Assembly (NCBI GenBank): GCA_024280945.1
Contig: JAMXLO010000122.1
Location: 62,001 to 126,000, forward strand
Source: Acetobacteraceae bacterium
GTDB taxonomy: Bacteria; Pseudomonadota; Alphaproteobacteria; Acetobacterales; Acetobacteraceae
Direction: 5' to 3'
Length of the DNA stretch: 64,000 bases
Shown: piece after piece, positions 44,808-55,410 of the stretch
Layout of the letters: every line of letters begins with the position of its first letter
Numbering within the stretch: the first letter of the stretch is position 1
The notes under the pieces: model-generated
The model's database searches: none
What the model was told of the DNA's origin: nothing
The model's input: the letters and a program-made list of their open reading frames with translations, nothing else
Position numbers and translations under genes: made by a program

Positions 44808-46628
44808 TCAAAAAGCCTGACCGAGCCCGAGATAGAGCTCGAACCTGTCGCCGCCGGGCTGCTTGTTCAACGGCACGGCGATATCCGCCCGGATCGGGCC
44901 AATCGAAGTGTAATAGCGAAAACCGACGCCGGCTCCGACCCGCCAGGTGCCGGTGAACGGTGCGCCGTTGTCGGTGACCTGACCCGCATCGATGAACCCC
45001 ACCACCCCGTAGCTGTCGAAGATACGCTGGCGGAACTCGATGGTTCCGGCGGAGATCGCGGTGCCGCCGGTAGGATTGCCGTCAGGGAACTGCGGCCCGA
45101 CCGACTGGTATCGATAGCCGCGCACGGTGGCGCTGCCCCCGGCGTAGAATCGCTGGTCAGGCGGCAGACTGAATACGTTCGCCCCGGCGATCTTGCCGAC
45201 CAATCCGCGCAACGCCACGACGCTCCGCCCAGCACCGCTAACATCGATGTAGGTGGAGCCAGAGGCCTGCATGACGAAGAAGGTGGCGCTGCGGCCGCCG
45301 AACGACTCTGTCGGGGTAAGGCCGATGCTGGCGCGAATACCCTCGGTCGGGTCAAACTGGCTATTCGTACTGTCGTAGCGTGCGACGATCGGCACTCCCA
45401 GCAGGTTGTAGCGGGTTGTGGCACCCTGCTGGGTCACCTCTTCCTGCTCGCCCAGCAACCCGACGCTGCCGCTCCAATGTGGCGAAAACTTGCGGTTGAG
45501 CATTGCCTGCTCAATGAAACCGGTCTGATTGTAGGCTTTCAGATTCTGCTTCAGAGCGGTCAGATCCAGCTCGAGCTGCTGATCTCGCGCCAGGAAATCC
45601 GGCTTGATGAACTGCGTATTGAACCGATAGCCGAGGCCGTTCACTGCGGTGCCGCCGAGATTGACCGCGCCGGTCAGGTTCAACTGTTCGGCGTTGCCGA
45701 ACAGGTTACGGTGGTGCCAGCCGGCGTTGAGGTTGACGCCGAGATCGGTCGAGTAGGCGGCGCCGACATCGACCGAGCGCAGCTTGCGCTCGGTGACGGT
45801 GACCGTGATCGGCAGATTGCCCTGCGCGTCCAGCTGTCCCGCCGGCTCCATCCGCACCTGTGAGAAGACCCCGAGCGACATCAGGTCCTGGCGTGCCGCG
45901 TCGATCGCCGATGGGCTGAACTGTTCGCCCGGATGCAGCAGCAGGCGGCGGCGGGCGAAGTCTTCGTGCATTGCCTCGAGGCCGTCGATCTGGATCGGTC
46001 CGATGTCCGCCCGCGGGCCGGTCGCCGCGTCGAACACCACGTCCACGGCGTTGTCGGTCGGACGCAGGGTCACCGGCTGCAGATCGACACGGGCCAGCGG
46101 GTAGCCATCTTCACGAATCGCGTCCAGCAGGCGGTCACGCGCCGCCAGCACGTCGGCCGCGACGGCAGGGGCACCAGAGGCAAGGTCGAGCTTGTCGCGT
46201 GCGTCGGTTGGAACTGCACCCTTGATGCTGACATCGCCCAGATGAAACTGCGTGCCCGGCGCAAAGCTGGCGGTGATCTCGGCCTTTGGTTCGGCCGGCA
46301 ATTGGCCGACGATCTCGGGCAGGGTCGGATCCGTGATCGGGTGGCCGGCAATCGTGATATCAGCCTTCGCGGCATAGTAGCCAAAGCTTCGCAGCACCGT
46401 CTGGAAGCGGTCGGCATCCTGGCGCGCGCGCTCGACCAGCGCGAACCCGCCGACCGGCGCCTTTTCCTGCAGCGAGATCAGCGAGGACGCATCGTGCAGT
46501 GCGCTGTCCATCGCCTTGTTCCCGGTCGGCTTCAGCGTCACTGAGTAAGGCTGTGGATCGGCGCCCAGTGTCGGGACGGAGCGGGACAGAATGGCGGCCA
46601 GGATCAGAAGGAGAGTGACACGGCGCAT
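44808..46628 (-). CDS. tamA: Outer-membrane assembly protein TamA (Omp85 family)
   Basis: A 606-residue Omp85 protein: signal peptide (LLLILAAILSRSVPTLGA), periplasmic POTRA domains (about residues 30-270) and a 16-strand beta barrel with the conserved loop motif AGGSATVRGYRYQSVGPQ and the C-terminal strand ending with phenylalanine (YLGLGQAF). The barrel tail GPIRADIAVPLNKQPGGDRF is typical. It acts with TamB, whose gene begins at the base after its stop. The gene is divergent from the acyltransferase at 46693, with 64 bases between. Confidence 0.95.
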   Translation of the reverse strand: MRRVTLLLILAAILSRSVPTLGADPQPYSVTLKPTGNKAMDSALHDASSLISLQEKAPVGGFALVERARQDADRFQTVLRSFGYYAAKADITIAGHPITDPTLPEIVGQLPAEPKAEITASFAPGTQFHLGDVSIKGAVPTDARDKLDLASGAPAVAADVLAARDRLLDAIREDGYPLARVDLQPVTLRPTDNAVDVVFDAATGPRADIGPIQIDGLEAMHEDFARRRLLLHPGEQFSPSAIDAARQDLMSLGVFSQVRMEPAGQLDAQGNLPITVTVTERKLRSVDVGAAYSTDLGVNLNAGWHHRNLFGNAEQLNLTGAVNLGGTAVNGLGYRFNTQFIKPDFLARDQQLELDLTALKQNLKAYNQTGFIEQAMLNRKFSPHWSGSVGLLGEQEEVTQQGATTRYNLLGVPIVARYDSTNSQFDPTEGIRASIGLTPTESFGGRSATFFVMQASGSTYIDVSGAGRSVVALRGLVGKIAGANVFSLPPDQRFYAGGSATVRGYRYQSVGPQFPDGNPTGGTAISAGTIEFRQRIFDSYGVVGFIDAGQVTDNGAPFTGTWRVGAGVGFRYYTSIGPIRADIAVPLNKQPGGDRFELYLGLGQAF

Positions 46629-46692
46629 CGATTGTCACGCTACCCCAGTGGTCTTCCGCTAGGGGTCACGGATGCGCCATCATGGGGAAACA

Positions 46693-47658
46693 ATGAGCGA
46701 GTTACACGCAAAAGGCACGGGCAGATCTCCTCCGCGTCGTCTGGCGGCGCGCCGGCCACTCTTGATGGAGCGGGACATTTCGCCCCACGGCACTGTGTTG
46801 CCGCTGTCGCCCGAGCGTCGCGGACGATTGCTTGCCCCTCTGCATGTCGCGCGGCGCGCCGGCGCGGTCTTGCTGTGGACCCTGCCCTGCATGGCGATCC
46901 AGTCCGTGTGCCTCCTGGTTCCCGGGCCGGCAAAGGTGGCGCATGCTCGCTTCTACTGGTCGGTCGTCTGCCGACTGCTGGGAGTCGGCGTACGGGTGGT
47001 TGGAACCCCGGCCTACCACAAGACCAGCCGTCCAGTCGTATTCATCTCAAATCACTCGTCCTGGCTCGATGTGCCGGTGTTGGGTGGCCACCTGAATGCG
47101 TGTTTCGTATCGAAGGATGAAGTGGGCGGCTGGCCATTCGTCGGCACTGTGGCGCGATTGGGCCGCACCGTCTTCATTTCCCGCCAGCGCTACGCGACAG
47201 GCCGGGAGCGCGACGCCATGCGCGAGCGGCTGGCCGTGGGCGACAACCTGATCTTGTTTCCCGAGGGCACCACCTCCGATGGATCCCGCGTACTGCCGTT
47301 CCGTAGCTCCTTCTTTGCCATCGCCGAGGGCTCGGAGCCGCCGCTGATTCAGCCCGTTTCCGTGGTCTACGACCGACTGGATGGCCTGCCGACGGGACGC
47401 GCGAGCCGCCCGGTCTTCGCCTGGTACGGAGATATGGATCTCTCCACACATTTCTGGCGCTTTGCCCAGCATCGCGGCCTGCGCGCCACGATCCTGCTGC
47501 ATGCGCCTATGGACCCGGCGCGCTTCGCTGGCCGCAAGGCGCTGTCACACGCGGTGTGGCAGGCGGTGGCCGACGGTGCGGCCAGGTTGCGCCAGAACCG
47601 GCCGGTTGAAGCCCCATCACCGGAGGTAGGCGTTGCGGGTGAACCGGCCTACGCGTAG
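46693..47658 (+). CDS. 1-acyl-sn-glycerol-3-phosphate acyltransferase (PlsC family)
   Basis: A 321-residue PlsC-type acyltransferase. The catalytic HX4D motif is in ISNHSSWLDVPVLGG and the substrate motif in LFPEGTTSDGSRVLPFRSS. A hydrophobic segment near the N-terminus (AVLLWTLPCMAIQSVCLLV) would anchor it in the inner membrane. It would transfer an acyl chain to lysophosphatidic acid or an ornithine-lipid precursor. ATG 46693 is favoured over ATG 46672 by a GGGGAAA just before it, though the spacing is short. Downstream, after about 110 bases, comes miaB. Confidence 0.88.
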   Translation: MSELHAKGTGRSPPRRLAARRPLLMERDISPHGTVLPLSPERRGRLLAPLHVARRAGAVLLWTLPCMAIQSVCLLVPGPAKVAHARFYWSVVCRLLGVGVRVVGTPAYHKTSRPVVFISNHSSWLDVPVLGGHLNACFVSKDEVGGWPFVGTVARLGRTVFISRQRYATGRERDAMRERLAVGDNLILFPEGTTSDGSRVLPFRSSFFAIAEGSEPPLIQPVSVVYDRLDGLPTGRASRPVFAWYGDMDLSTHFWRFAQHRGLRATILLHAPMDPARFAGRKALSHAVWQAVADGAARLRQNRPVEAPSPEVGVAGEPAYA

Positions 47659-47771
47659 TCAGCGATTGACACGATGACCTCATCTGCTGGCAGATTGCGA
47701 TACGGGATCGGAGACGAATCTGAGCTGCAACGCTTGACCCGACCAGCGCGCCTGCCAATTCATTTGCCTCG

Positions 47772-49133
47772 ATGAGTATATCCGGGGCTGGCCCGCGGCG
47801 CCTGCACGTGATCACCTGGGGCTGCCAGATGAACGTGTACGACAGCGGGCGGATGGCCGACGTCCTTGCCCCGCTGGGCTACGCGCCGTCGCCGGTGCCG
47901 GAAGGCGCCGACATGGTGATCCTCAACACGTGCCATATCCGGGATAAGGCGGCCGAGAAGGTGTTTTCCGAACTCGGCCGGCTGCGCCGGCTAAAGGACC
48001 GGCGAGCAGCCGACGGCGAGCGAATGATCCTCGCGGTCGCCGGCTGCGTCGCCCAGGCGGAGGGCGCCGAGATTCTGGCGCGCGCTCCCTACGTCGACAT
48101 CGTGCTGGGCCCGCAGACCTACCATCGGCTGCCGGAAATGGTGGCACGGGCAGCGCGCGCGGGCGGGGCGGTGATCGAGACCGATTTCCCGCCCGAGGAC
48201 AAGTTCGATTTTCTGCCGGACTCTGCCGCGCCGCAGGGGATCACGGCCTTCCTTACGATCCAGGAGGGCTGCGATCGGTTCTGCAGCTTCTGTGTCGTGC
48301 CTTATACCCGCGGCGCCGAGACGAGCCGCCCAGCGGCGGCGGTAATCGCCGAGGCCCGTCGGCTGATCGGGCAGGGAGCGCGCGAGATCACGCTGCTCGG
48401 TCAGAACGTCAACGCGTGGCACGGCGAGGCGCCGGATGGCAGCACGTGGGGGCTCGGTCGCCTGCTGCGGGAACTGGCGTCGCTGCCGGATCTATGGCGG
48501 CTGCGCTACACCACGTCGCATCCACGCGACATGAGCGAAGAGCTCATTGCCGCCCATCGGGACTTGCCGATCCTGATGCCGTTCCTGCATCTGCCGGTGC
48601 AGTCGGGCTCGGATCGCGTGCTGGCGGCGATGAACCGACGGCACAATGCGGCTGACTACCTGCGGTTGGTTGAGAAGCTGCGCAACGCGCGACCGGACAT
48701 CGCCCTCTCGTCCGATTTCATCATCGGTCATCCTGGCGAGACCGAGGCAGACTTCCGCGCCACGCTGGCCCTGGTCCGCTCGGTTGGCTTCGCCCAGGCC
48801 TTCAGCTTCAAGTATTCGCCGCGTCCCGGCACGCCAGCGGCGGGTGCACCCGCCCAGGTTCCCAACGCCGAGAAGGAGCGGCGCCTTGCCGAACTCCAGG
48901 CGCTGTTGCGCGACCAGCAGGCCCGGTTCAACGCTGCCTGCGTCGGCCGGTTCTTGCCGGTCCTGTTCACTGGCCCCGGCCGCCATTGTGGCCAGGTCGC
49001 CGGACGCTCACCTTTCCTGCAGCCCGTGCATGTAACGGGACCGCAAGAGCTGATCGGTAGGGAGATTTCGGTAGCGATCCGCTCCGCACTGCCTAACTCT
49101 TTGTCTGGAACCCGGTGGCCGGGACAGGCCTGA
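47772..49133 (+). CDS. miaB: tRNA-2-methylthio-N6-dimethylallyladenosine synthase MiaB
   Basis: A 453-residue methylthiotransferase with all three parts of the family. The N-terminal UPF0004 domain has C18 (GCQMNVYDS), C54 (NTCHIRDKA) and C92 (GCVAQAE) for the auxiliary cluster; the radical SAM cluster is C167, C171 and C174 (GCDRFCSFC); the C-terminal TRAM domain is at about 380-450. It adds a methylthio group to i6A37 in tRNAs reading UNN codons. The gene starts the conserved miaB-phoH-ybeY-corC order. No good ribosome-binding site is seen at ATG 47772. Confidence 0.96.
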   Translation: MSISGAGPRRLHVITWGCQMNVYDSGRMADVLAPLGYAPSPVPEGADMVILNTCHIRDKAAEKVFSELGRLRRLKDRRAADGERMILAVAGCVAQAEGAEILARAPYVDIVLGPQTYHRLPEMVARAARAGGAVIETDFPPEDKFDFLPDSAAPQGITAFLTIQEGCDRFCSFCVVPYTRGAETSRPAAAVIAEARRLIGQGAREITLLGQNVNAWHGEAPDGSTWGLGRLLRELASLPDLWRLRYTTSHPRDMSEELIAAHRDLPILMPFLHLPVQSGSDRVLAAMNRRHNAADYLRLVEKLRNARPDIALSSDFIIGHPGETEADFRATLALVRSVGFAQAFSFKYSPRPGTPAAGAPAQVPNAEKERRLAELQALLRDQQARFNAACVGRFLPVLFTGPGRHCGQVAGRSPFLQPVHVTGPQELIGREISVAIRSALPNSLSGTRWPGQA

Positions 49134-49194
49134 CCATGACGATCGAGGACCGGGCTGACACCCGGGGCGACACCAAGAAGGAGAGAGCCTGCGC

Positions 49195-50247
<1,053 letters not shown>

Positions 50248-50251
50248 GGCC

Positions 50252-50710
50252 ATGGATCCCGGGGCAAGTCGTAGCCCCGCGCAAGCGGGGATCCGAGACG
50301 AGGTCAGCGTCATTGTGGCGGACCCGGCCTGGCGACGGCTGGTGCCTCATGCCGATACCATTGCGGCCCGAGCGGCCCGCGCGGCTGGCGCCCAAGGCAC
50401 GGTGGTGCTGGCAGCCGACCGCGTGGTGCACCGGCTGAACGCGCGCCACCGCGGGCGCAACAAGCCGACCAATATCCTGACCTACACCGTTCCCGCACCC
50501 GAGATGCTGCTGGCCCTCGGCGTCGTCCGCCGCGAGGCAGCCGAGGCCGGACGGCGCCCGGCGCATCACCTGGCGCATCTCGTGGTGCACGGCGCATTGC
50601 ATCTCGCCGGTCACGACCATCACCGTGCAGGCGAGGCCCGCCGCATGGAACTGGCCGAAGCGCGCATCCTGCACCGGCTGCGCGTTCCCAATCCGTGGAA
50701 GCGCGCATGA
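50252..50710 (+). CDS. ybeY: Endoribonuclease YbeY
   Basis: A 152-residue metalloprotein. The zinc motif H3xH5xH is complete at H113, H117 and H123 ([13 protein letters not shown]). YbeY acts in 16S rRNA 3'-end maturation and ribosome quality control. Two points are odd. The first about 16 residues ([14 protein letters not shown]) are encoded by a palindromic repeat, so the start may be newly acquired; the normal N-terminal strand begins at [11 protein letters not shown]. The usual GD-I-V strand before the second helix is replaced by LLALGVV, and the loop reads PTNILTY. It overlaps corC by four bases. Confidence 0.9.
   Translation: MDPGASRSPAQAGIRDEVSVIVADPAWRRLVPHADTIAARAARAAGAQGTVVLAADRVVHRLNARHRGRNKPTNILTYTVPAPEMLLALGVVRREAAEAGRRPAHHLAHLVVHGALHLAGHDHHRAGEARRMELAEARILHRLRVPNPWKRA
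50254..50296. repeat. Palindromic repeat at the start of ybeY
   Basis: CCCCGC and GCGGGG (50275-50290) form a stem closed by the loop GCAA, flanked on both sides by GGATCC-containing sequence that can extend the structure. Its translation in this frame ([11 protein letters not shown]) is of the kind produced by dispersed repeats in alphaproteobacteria. Confidence 0.55.
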
Positions 50711-51582
50711 GCAACGGCCACAACACGCTGCTCGACCGATTACGCCAGATGCTCGGGCGTCAGCCGGAGCACTCCCTGCGCGAATCGATCGCCGAACTGG
50801 TGCAGGAGGCAGCGGAAGAGCAGGTGTTGGCCGGCGAGCAGCCCGAGCTCGACCGCCAGGAACGGGCGCTGATCGCCAACGTCCTGCGCCTGCGCGAGAC
50901 CACAGCCGATGACGTCATGGTGCCGCGCCCGGACATCGTCGCGATGCGGGTCGACGTGACGCTGGAGGAGGCGCTGCAGCAGATTCGCGCCGAAGGTCAC
51001 TCGCGGCTGCCGGTGTATCGCGAGCAGCTCGACGACATCGTCGGCATGGTCCACATCAAGGACATCTTTGCCTATGTCGGGCGACCGGAGGCGTTCTCGC
51101 TGGAAGCGCTTCTGCGCCGGCCGCTGATGGTGGCGCCGCAGATGCCGGTGCTGGACCTGCTGCTGCAGATGCGCCAGCAGCGCATGCACCTTGCGCTGGT
51201 CATCGATGAATACGGCGGCGTCGATGGGTTGGTGACTATCGAGGACCTGGTCGAGACCATCGTCGGCGATATCGCGGACGAGCACGACGAGGTGCAGGCG
51301 GCGATGGTGGTCGAGCGTCCGGATGGAGCGCTGGATATCAATGCGCGACTGCCCGTGGAAGAGTTCGAGCACCGCATGGGTCCTGTGCTGTCCGAGGACG
51401 AACGGGATGCGGATATCGACACGGTGGGCGGGCTGGTCTTCACCCTGGCAGGGCGTGTGCCGACCAAGGGCGAGGTGATCAGCCATTCGTCGGGTATCGA
51501 GTTCCGTGTACTGGACGCGGACCCACGGCGGATACGCCGGCTGCGGGTGAGGCGGGCGGAGACCGCCGAGGCGGCCGAGTAA
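50707..51582 (+). CDS. CorC/TlyC-type CBS-domain protein (hemolysin family)
   Basis: A 291-residue cytoplasmic protein with two CBS domains ([25 protein letters not shown] to [11 protein letters not shown], and [20 protein letters not shown] to [21 protein letters not shown]) and a C-terminal CorC/HlyC transporter-associated domain ([36 protein letters not shown]). Family members are linked to magnesium and cobalt efflux. There are no membrane segments. ATG 50707 overlaps the ybeY stop (ATGA). In many relatives an lnt gene follows; here the next genes are on the other strand, so lnt is elsewhere. Confidence 0.93.
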   Translation: MSNGHNTLLDRLRQMLGRQPEHSLRESIAELVQEAAEEQVLAGEQPELDRQERALIANVLRLRETTADDVMVPRPDIVAMRVDVTLEEALQQIRAEGHSRLPVYREQLDDIVGMVHIKDIFAYVGRPEAFSLEALLRRPLMVAPQMPVLDLLLQMRQQRMHLALVIDEYGGVDGLVTIEDLVETIVGDIADEHDEVQAAMVVERPDGALDINARLPVEEFEHRMGPVLSEDERDADIDTVGGLVFTLAGRVPTKGEVISHSSGIEFRVLDADPRRIRRLRVRRAETAEAAE

Positions 51583-51687
51583 CCTTTCATTTCGCTCGCG
51601 CGCTGTCAGTTTACCCCCGTTGCCTTGGGCTTGGACGCGGCGGTGAGGAAAAGTGCCGGCGCAGAGGTGCCGGCTGCGGTGCCTCCC

Positions 51688-52602
51688 TCACCTCTCCCGC
51701 AGCTTCGGGTCCAGCACGTCGCGTAGCGCGTCGCCGAACAGGCTGACCCCGAACACCGTCAGCGCGATCGCCAGCCCGGGGAAAACTGCGATCCAAGGCG
51801 CTGTCGACGCATATTCCTCGGCGCCGCCCTGCAGCATCAGGCCCCAGGCCGGCGTCGGTTCCTGCACGCCAAGCCCCAGATAGGACAGCGAGGCCTCGGC
51901 CAATATCGCCTGCCCGACGAAAGCCGTCAGCATGATCAGAAACGGCGCCATCACGTTGGGCACCATGTGGCGCAGGATGATGCGCGAATGGCTGAAGCCG
52001 CAGGCACGCGCGGCATCGACATAGGGGATCTCGCGGATCGCCAGCGCACTGGAGCGAACGACACGGGCACAGCGCGGGATCAGCGGGATGGTGATGGCGA
52101 TGATGACGTTGTGCACACCGGTGCCGAAGATCGCCACCATCGCCAGCGCCATGATGATGAGCGGAAATGCCATGACGATGTCGAAGATGCGCTGAAAGAC
52201 CAGGTCCAGCGCTCCCCCGAAATACGCACTGGCGACCCCGAGCACCAGGCCGGCGAACCCGCCGACGATGGCCGATGTGAGGCCAACGATCAACGCGGTG
52301 CGTGCGCCAAAGATGATGCGTGACAGCAGGTCGCGGCCGAACTGATCGGTGCCCAACCAGTGCGCCCAACTCGGCGCCTCGGTCATCGCCATGAAGTCGT
52401 TCGCGGTCGGACTGTACGGTGCCAGCAGCTCGGCGAACGCGCCGGTCACCGCCATGATGATCACGATCAGCATGCCGAATGCGCCCAACGGTTCGCGGCG
52501 GCAGAAGTGAAGCGTGGCATGCCAGAACGAGCGCCGGAGTTCGATTTCGTCCGCGGTAATGCCGGAACCGGCGACCGGCTGGCCTTGCACCGTGGTGGAC
52601 AT
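51688..52602 (-). CDS. Peptide-type ABC transporter permease (DppC/OppC family)
   Basis: A 304-residue permease with an N-terminal cytoplasmic part and about six membrane segments (first FGMLIVIIMAVTGAFAELLA). The DppC-type motifs HWLGTDQFGRDLLSRIIFGARTAL and VDAARACGFSHSRIILRHMVPNV are present. ATG 52602 is chosen because GGGAGA precedes it. With the DppB-type gene upstream (28 bases) and two substrate-binding proteins it forms an import system for peptides, opines or similar compounds. No ATPase gene is in this group, so it may share one with another system. Confidence 0.92.
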   Translation of the reverse strand: MSTTVQGQPVAGSGITADEIELRRSFWHATLHFCRREPLGAFGMLIVIIMAVTGAFAELLAPYSPTANDFMAMTEAPSWAHWLGTDQFGRDLLSRIIFGARTALIVGLTSAIVGGFAGLVLGVASAYFGGALDLVFQRIFDIVMAFPLIIMALAMVAIFGTGVHNVIIAITIPLIPRCARVVRSSALAIREIPYVDAARACGFSHSRIILRHMVPNVMAPFLIMLTAFVGQAILAEASLSYLGLGVQEPTPAWGLMLQGGAEEYASTAPWIAVFPGLAIALTVFGVSLFGDALRDVLDPKLRER

Positions 52603-52630
52603 GCGCGGTCTCCCTATACCCCTGCCGTCT

Positions 52631-53602
52631 TCAGGCGAAGCGAATGCGTGGATCGAGCCACGCATAACACAGGTCGACGATCAGATTGCTGAACACGAAG
52701 ATGACGACCGTGAGCATCACCAGCGCCTGGGTCAGCGTGTAGTCCTGGTTCTGCACCGCCTGGACGAACAGGCGACCGATACCGTTCAGGTTGAACACCT
52801 GTTCGGTGACAACCAGGCCGCCAATCAGGAAGGCGAACTCGATACCGATCACAGTGACCACCGGCAGCAGCGCATTCTTCAGCGCATGCCGGTTGATGAC
52901 CAGCTTCTCGATCAGGCCCTTGGCACGGGCGGTGCGGATATAATCTTCGCGCAGCACCTCCAGCATCGCCGACCGCGTCATGCGCATGCTGACCGCGGCA
53001 TAGCGATAGCCGACCGTGATCGCCGGCAGGAAAGCCATCGACAGGTTGCGGATCGGGTCCTGCCAGATCGGTACGTAGTCGATCGGCGGCATCCACGGCC
53101 TGCCGGTGATCGCGTTGCTCAGGTCAAGCACGAACAGGATCGAGATGATGCCGAGCCAGAAGGATGGCGTGGCGATCCCGCCGATCGCAAGAGTGCGGAC
53201 CACCACGTCGAGCCAGGTGTTCTGCTTCAGCGCCGAGATGGTGCCAAGTGGCACGGCGATCAGGATGGCGATCACTGTGGCCAGCAGAGCGATCTCCAGC
53301 GAGATCGGCAACCGGGTGAGGATCTCGATCGACACGGGCTTACCCGACCACATCGATATGCCGTAGTCGAAGGTGAAAACTCCCCAGACGAAGTCGAGGA
53401 ACTGCACGATCAACGGGCTGTTGAGGCCAAGGTCCTGATGGCACTGCGCCACCGCGCGCGGATCGAAGCTGCCACCGCCGGAGCCAAGACGCACGACGCA
53501 GATGTCACCTGGGATCAGCCGCATCAGGATGAACACGAGTGCCGCGGCGCCGATCAGCGTCGGGATTACCAGCAGCACCCGCTTGGCGACGTATTGGTAC
53601 AT
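52631..53602 (-). CDS. Peptide-type ABC transporter permease (DppB/OppB family)
   Basis: A 323-residue permease that opens with YVAKRVLLVIPTLIGAAALVFILMRLIPGD, the DppB signature, and has the EAA-type loop EDYIRTARAKGLIEKLVINRHALKNALLP. Typical closing strand: FVFSNLIVDLCYAWLDPRIRF. ATG 53602 with GAGGGA upstream is preferred over an ATG five codons earlier. It follows the first substrate-binding protein gene after about 80 bases on the same strand. Confidence 0.93.
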   Translation of the reverse strand: MYQYVAKRVLLVIPTLIGAAALVFILMRLIPGDICVVRLGSGGGSFDPRAVAQCHQDLGLNSPLIVQFLDFVWGVFTFDYGISMWSGKPVSIEILTRLPISLEIALLATVIAILIAVPLGTISALKQNTWLDVVVRTLAIGGIATPSFWLGIISILFVLDLSNAITGRPWMPPIDYVPIWQDPIRNLSMAFLPAITVGYRYAAVSMRMTRSAMLEVLREDYIRTARAKGLIEKLVINRHALKNALLPVVTVIGIEFAFLIGGLVVTEQVFNLNGIGRLFVQAVQNQDYTLTQALVMLTVVIFVFSNLIVDLCYAWLDPRIRFA

Positions 53603-53682
53603 TCCCTCGTCTCGCAACCTGTTTGTCGTTCAGGCACCGCGGGCCCCAGCTTTCCGCCGAAACCCGCAATACCCGTGTTCGG

Positions 53683-55302
53683 TCAACCGTTCGACGACTC
53701 GTCCAGCCAGATATTGGAGAGATCCTGGTTGATATAGTGGCTCGGGCCGATCTTCCAGCCGTGCACGTAAGAGCGTTCCGGGATCTCGCGGTACCACCAG
53801 ATCATCGGGAACTCCCGCGCCTCGGTATCGATGATGCGGGTCTCGTACTGCCGCATCAGCGCTCGCTGTTTGGTAAAGTCGGTCTCGCGCAGCATCTTGT
53901 TGTAGATGTCGACCTCTTCGGGATCGCTGTAACCGCCGTAGTTCTCCACGAACACGTCGTGCGGCAGGTACTTCTGGGTATCCAGCACGGGGTTGACGAC
54001 ACTGTTGCAGTTGGCCTCGACCACGACATCGAAGTCGCCGCTGCGCATCGACTGAAACCACGGGCCGGTCGGCTCCACCTTCTGCGTCGCGGTCACGCCG
54101 ATCTTGCTCCACTGATCGACCAGCCAGGTGCCCACGTACTTGTACGGCTGATCGACGTTGCGATTCAGCAGCTCGAGATGCAGGTTCTCCTGCCCCGCCT
54201 CCTTCAGCAACCGCCGCGCCTCGGAACGCGACTTTTCAATGTCGGGCCAGAAGCCTGCCAACTTCTGCAGTTCTTCCTTCGTTGCGGCCAGCGGCGAGCC
54301 GGGAAACACGATGCCGCCGACAGTGTGGACGTTGGCGATCTTCGACAGCGCAGGCGCGCCGTTCCACTGATCCACTGCGAGCAGCAGCGCCTTGCGCACG
54401 CGAACGTCATCGAACGGCTTGCGTCGCTCGTTGGGCGTGATCAGGCTGCCGCAGTTCCAGTCGCTGGTCTGCACCTTCACCTTGTCGCCGAGTTCCCGCT
54501 TCAGGTCATTGATTGCCGAAGGGGGCAGCCCGCGGAACTCCATCGCGGCGCGGCCGGAGTGAATTGCCTCTACGCGCACCACCTGTTTGGCGGCGAAGAT
54601 ACCAACAAAGCCATCAAGGTACGGCATTCCCTTGTGATAATAGTCGGGGTTGCGTTCGCCCTTGATGTCCTGGCCGATGTCATAGGCGACGAACTTGAAT
54701 GGGCCTGAGCCCATCACGTGCTGCTCGAACCAGTGTGGGTCCTTATCGAGGATGGCCTTGGGGTAGATGGCCGCGTAGGGATCCGCGAGTGACGGCAGGA
54801 AACTGGTGGTGGCAAATTTCAGCTTGAATACCACCGTCGTGGCGTCGGGGGCGTCGACCGAATCAACCACCGAGTACCAGTTGGCGCGCGCGCTCAGCAT
54901 GCCTTGCCGCGGGAAGATGATCTCGTGCCAGCTCGCGGCGACGTCCGCCGCGGTGAGCGGCGAGCCATCGTGGAACTTCACGTCCGTGCGGATCTTGAAC
55001 GAATAGGTCTTGCCGTCATCGGTCGGCTTGGGGATCGAGGTGCACAGGTCACAGACGAATTGCGTGGTGTCGGAGGGGTTCTCCGGATTGACCCGCATCA
55101 GCACGCTGTAGAACGGGGCGACTGCGTGCACCAGCGCGAATGTCGCCTCGCGGTGCAGGTCCAGGCTCGGTGGCGCATCCGCCGGGATCATGTAGGTTAG
55201 CGTGCCGCCACGCTTGGGTGTTGCTTCTCCGGTATTGGCCGCCGTGGCTGGACCGGCCACGATGACCGCTCCGAGCCAGGCCGCGAACAAGACTGATCGC
55301 AT
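53683..55302 (-). CDS. Peptide-type ABC transporter substrate-binding protein (copy 1)
   Basis: A 539-residue periplasmic binding protein of the DppA/OppA family with a signal peptide (SVLFAAWLGAVIVAGPATA). GGTLTYMIPADAPPSLDLHR opens the mature protein and FKIRTDVKFHDGSPLTAADV is the family signature. It is very similar over its whole length to the protein encoded next upstream (55411-57033), with runs such as ALSKIANVHTVGGIVFPGSP identical, so the two arose by tandem duplication. Its gene lies directly before the two permeases. Confidence 0.93.
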   Translation of the reverse strand: MRSVLFAAWLGAVIVAGPATAANTGEATPKRGGTLTYMIPADAPPSLDLHREATFALVHAVAPFYSVLMRVNPENPSDTTQFVCDLCTSIPKPTDDGKTYSFKIRTDVKFHDGSPLTAADVAASWHEIIFPRQGMLSARANWYSVVDSVDAPDATTVVFKLKFATTSFLPSLADPYAAIYPKAILDKDPHWFEQHVMGSGPFKFVAYDIGQDIKGERNPDYYHKGMPYLDGFVGIFAAKQVVRVEAIHSGRAAMEFRGLPPSAINDLKRELGDKVKVQTSDWNCGSLITPNERRKPFDDVRVRKALLLAVDQWNGAPALSKIANVHTVGGIVFPGSPLAATKEELQKLAGFWPDIEKSRSEARRLLKEAGQENLHLELLNRNVDQPYKYVGTWLVDQWSKIGVTATQKVEPTGPWFQSMRSGDFDVVVEANCNSVVNPVLDTQKYLPHDVFVENYGGYSDPEEVDIYNKMLRETDFTKQRALMRQYETRIIDTEAREFPMIWWYREIPERSYVHGWKIGPSHYINQDLSNIWLDESSNG

Positions 55303-55410
55303 GGTTGCTGCCTCCCTTGGTGTCTGCCCCCTGGCTTTGTCCTCTTATTGTTGGCGCTGATCATCGCACGTCGCGGCACGGCGCGAAATCGCCGACCCAG
55401 CTCAAGCGCC

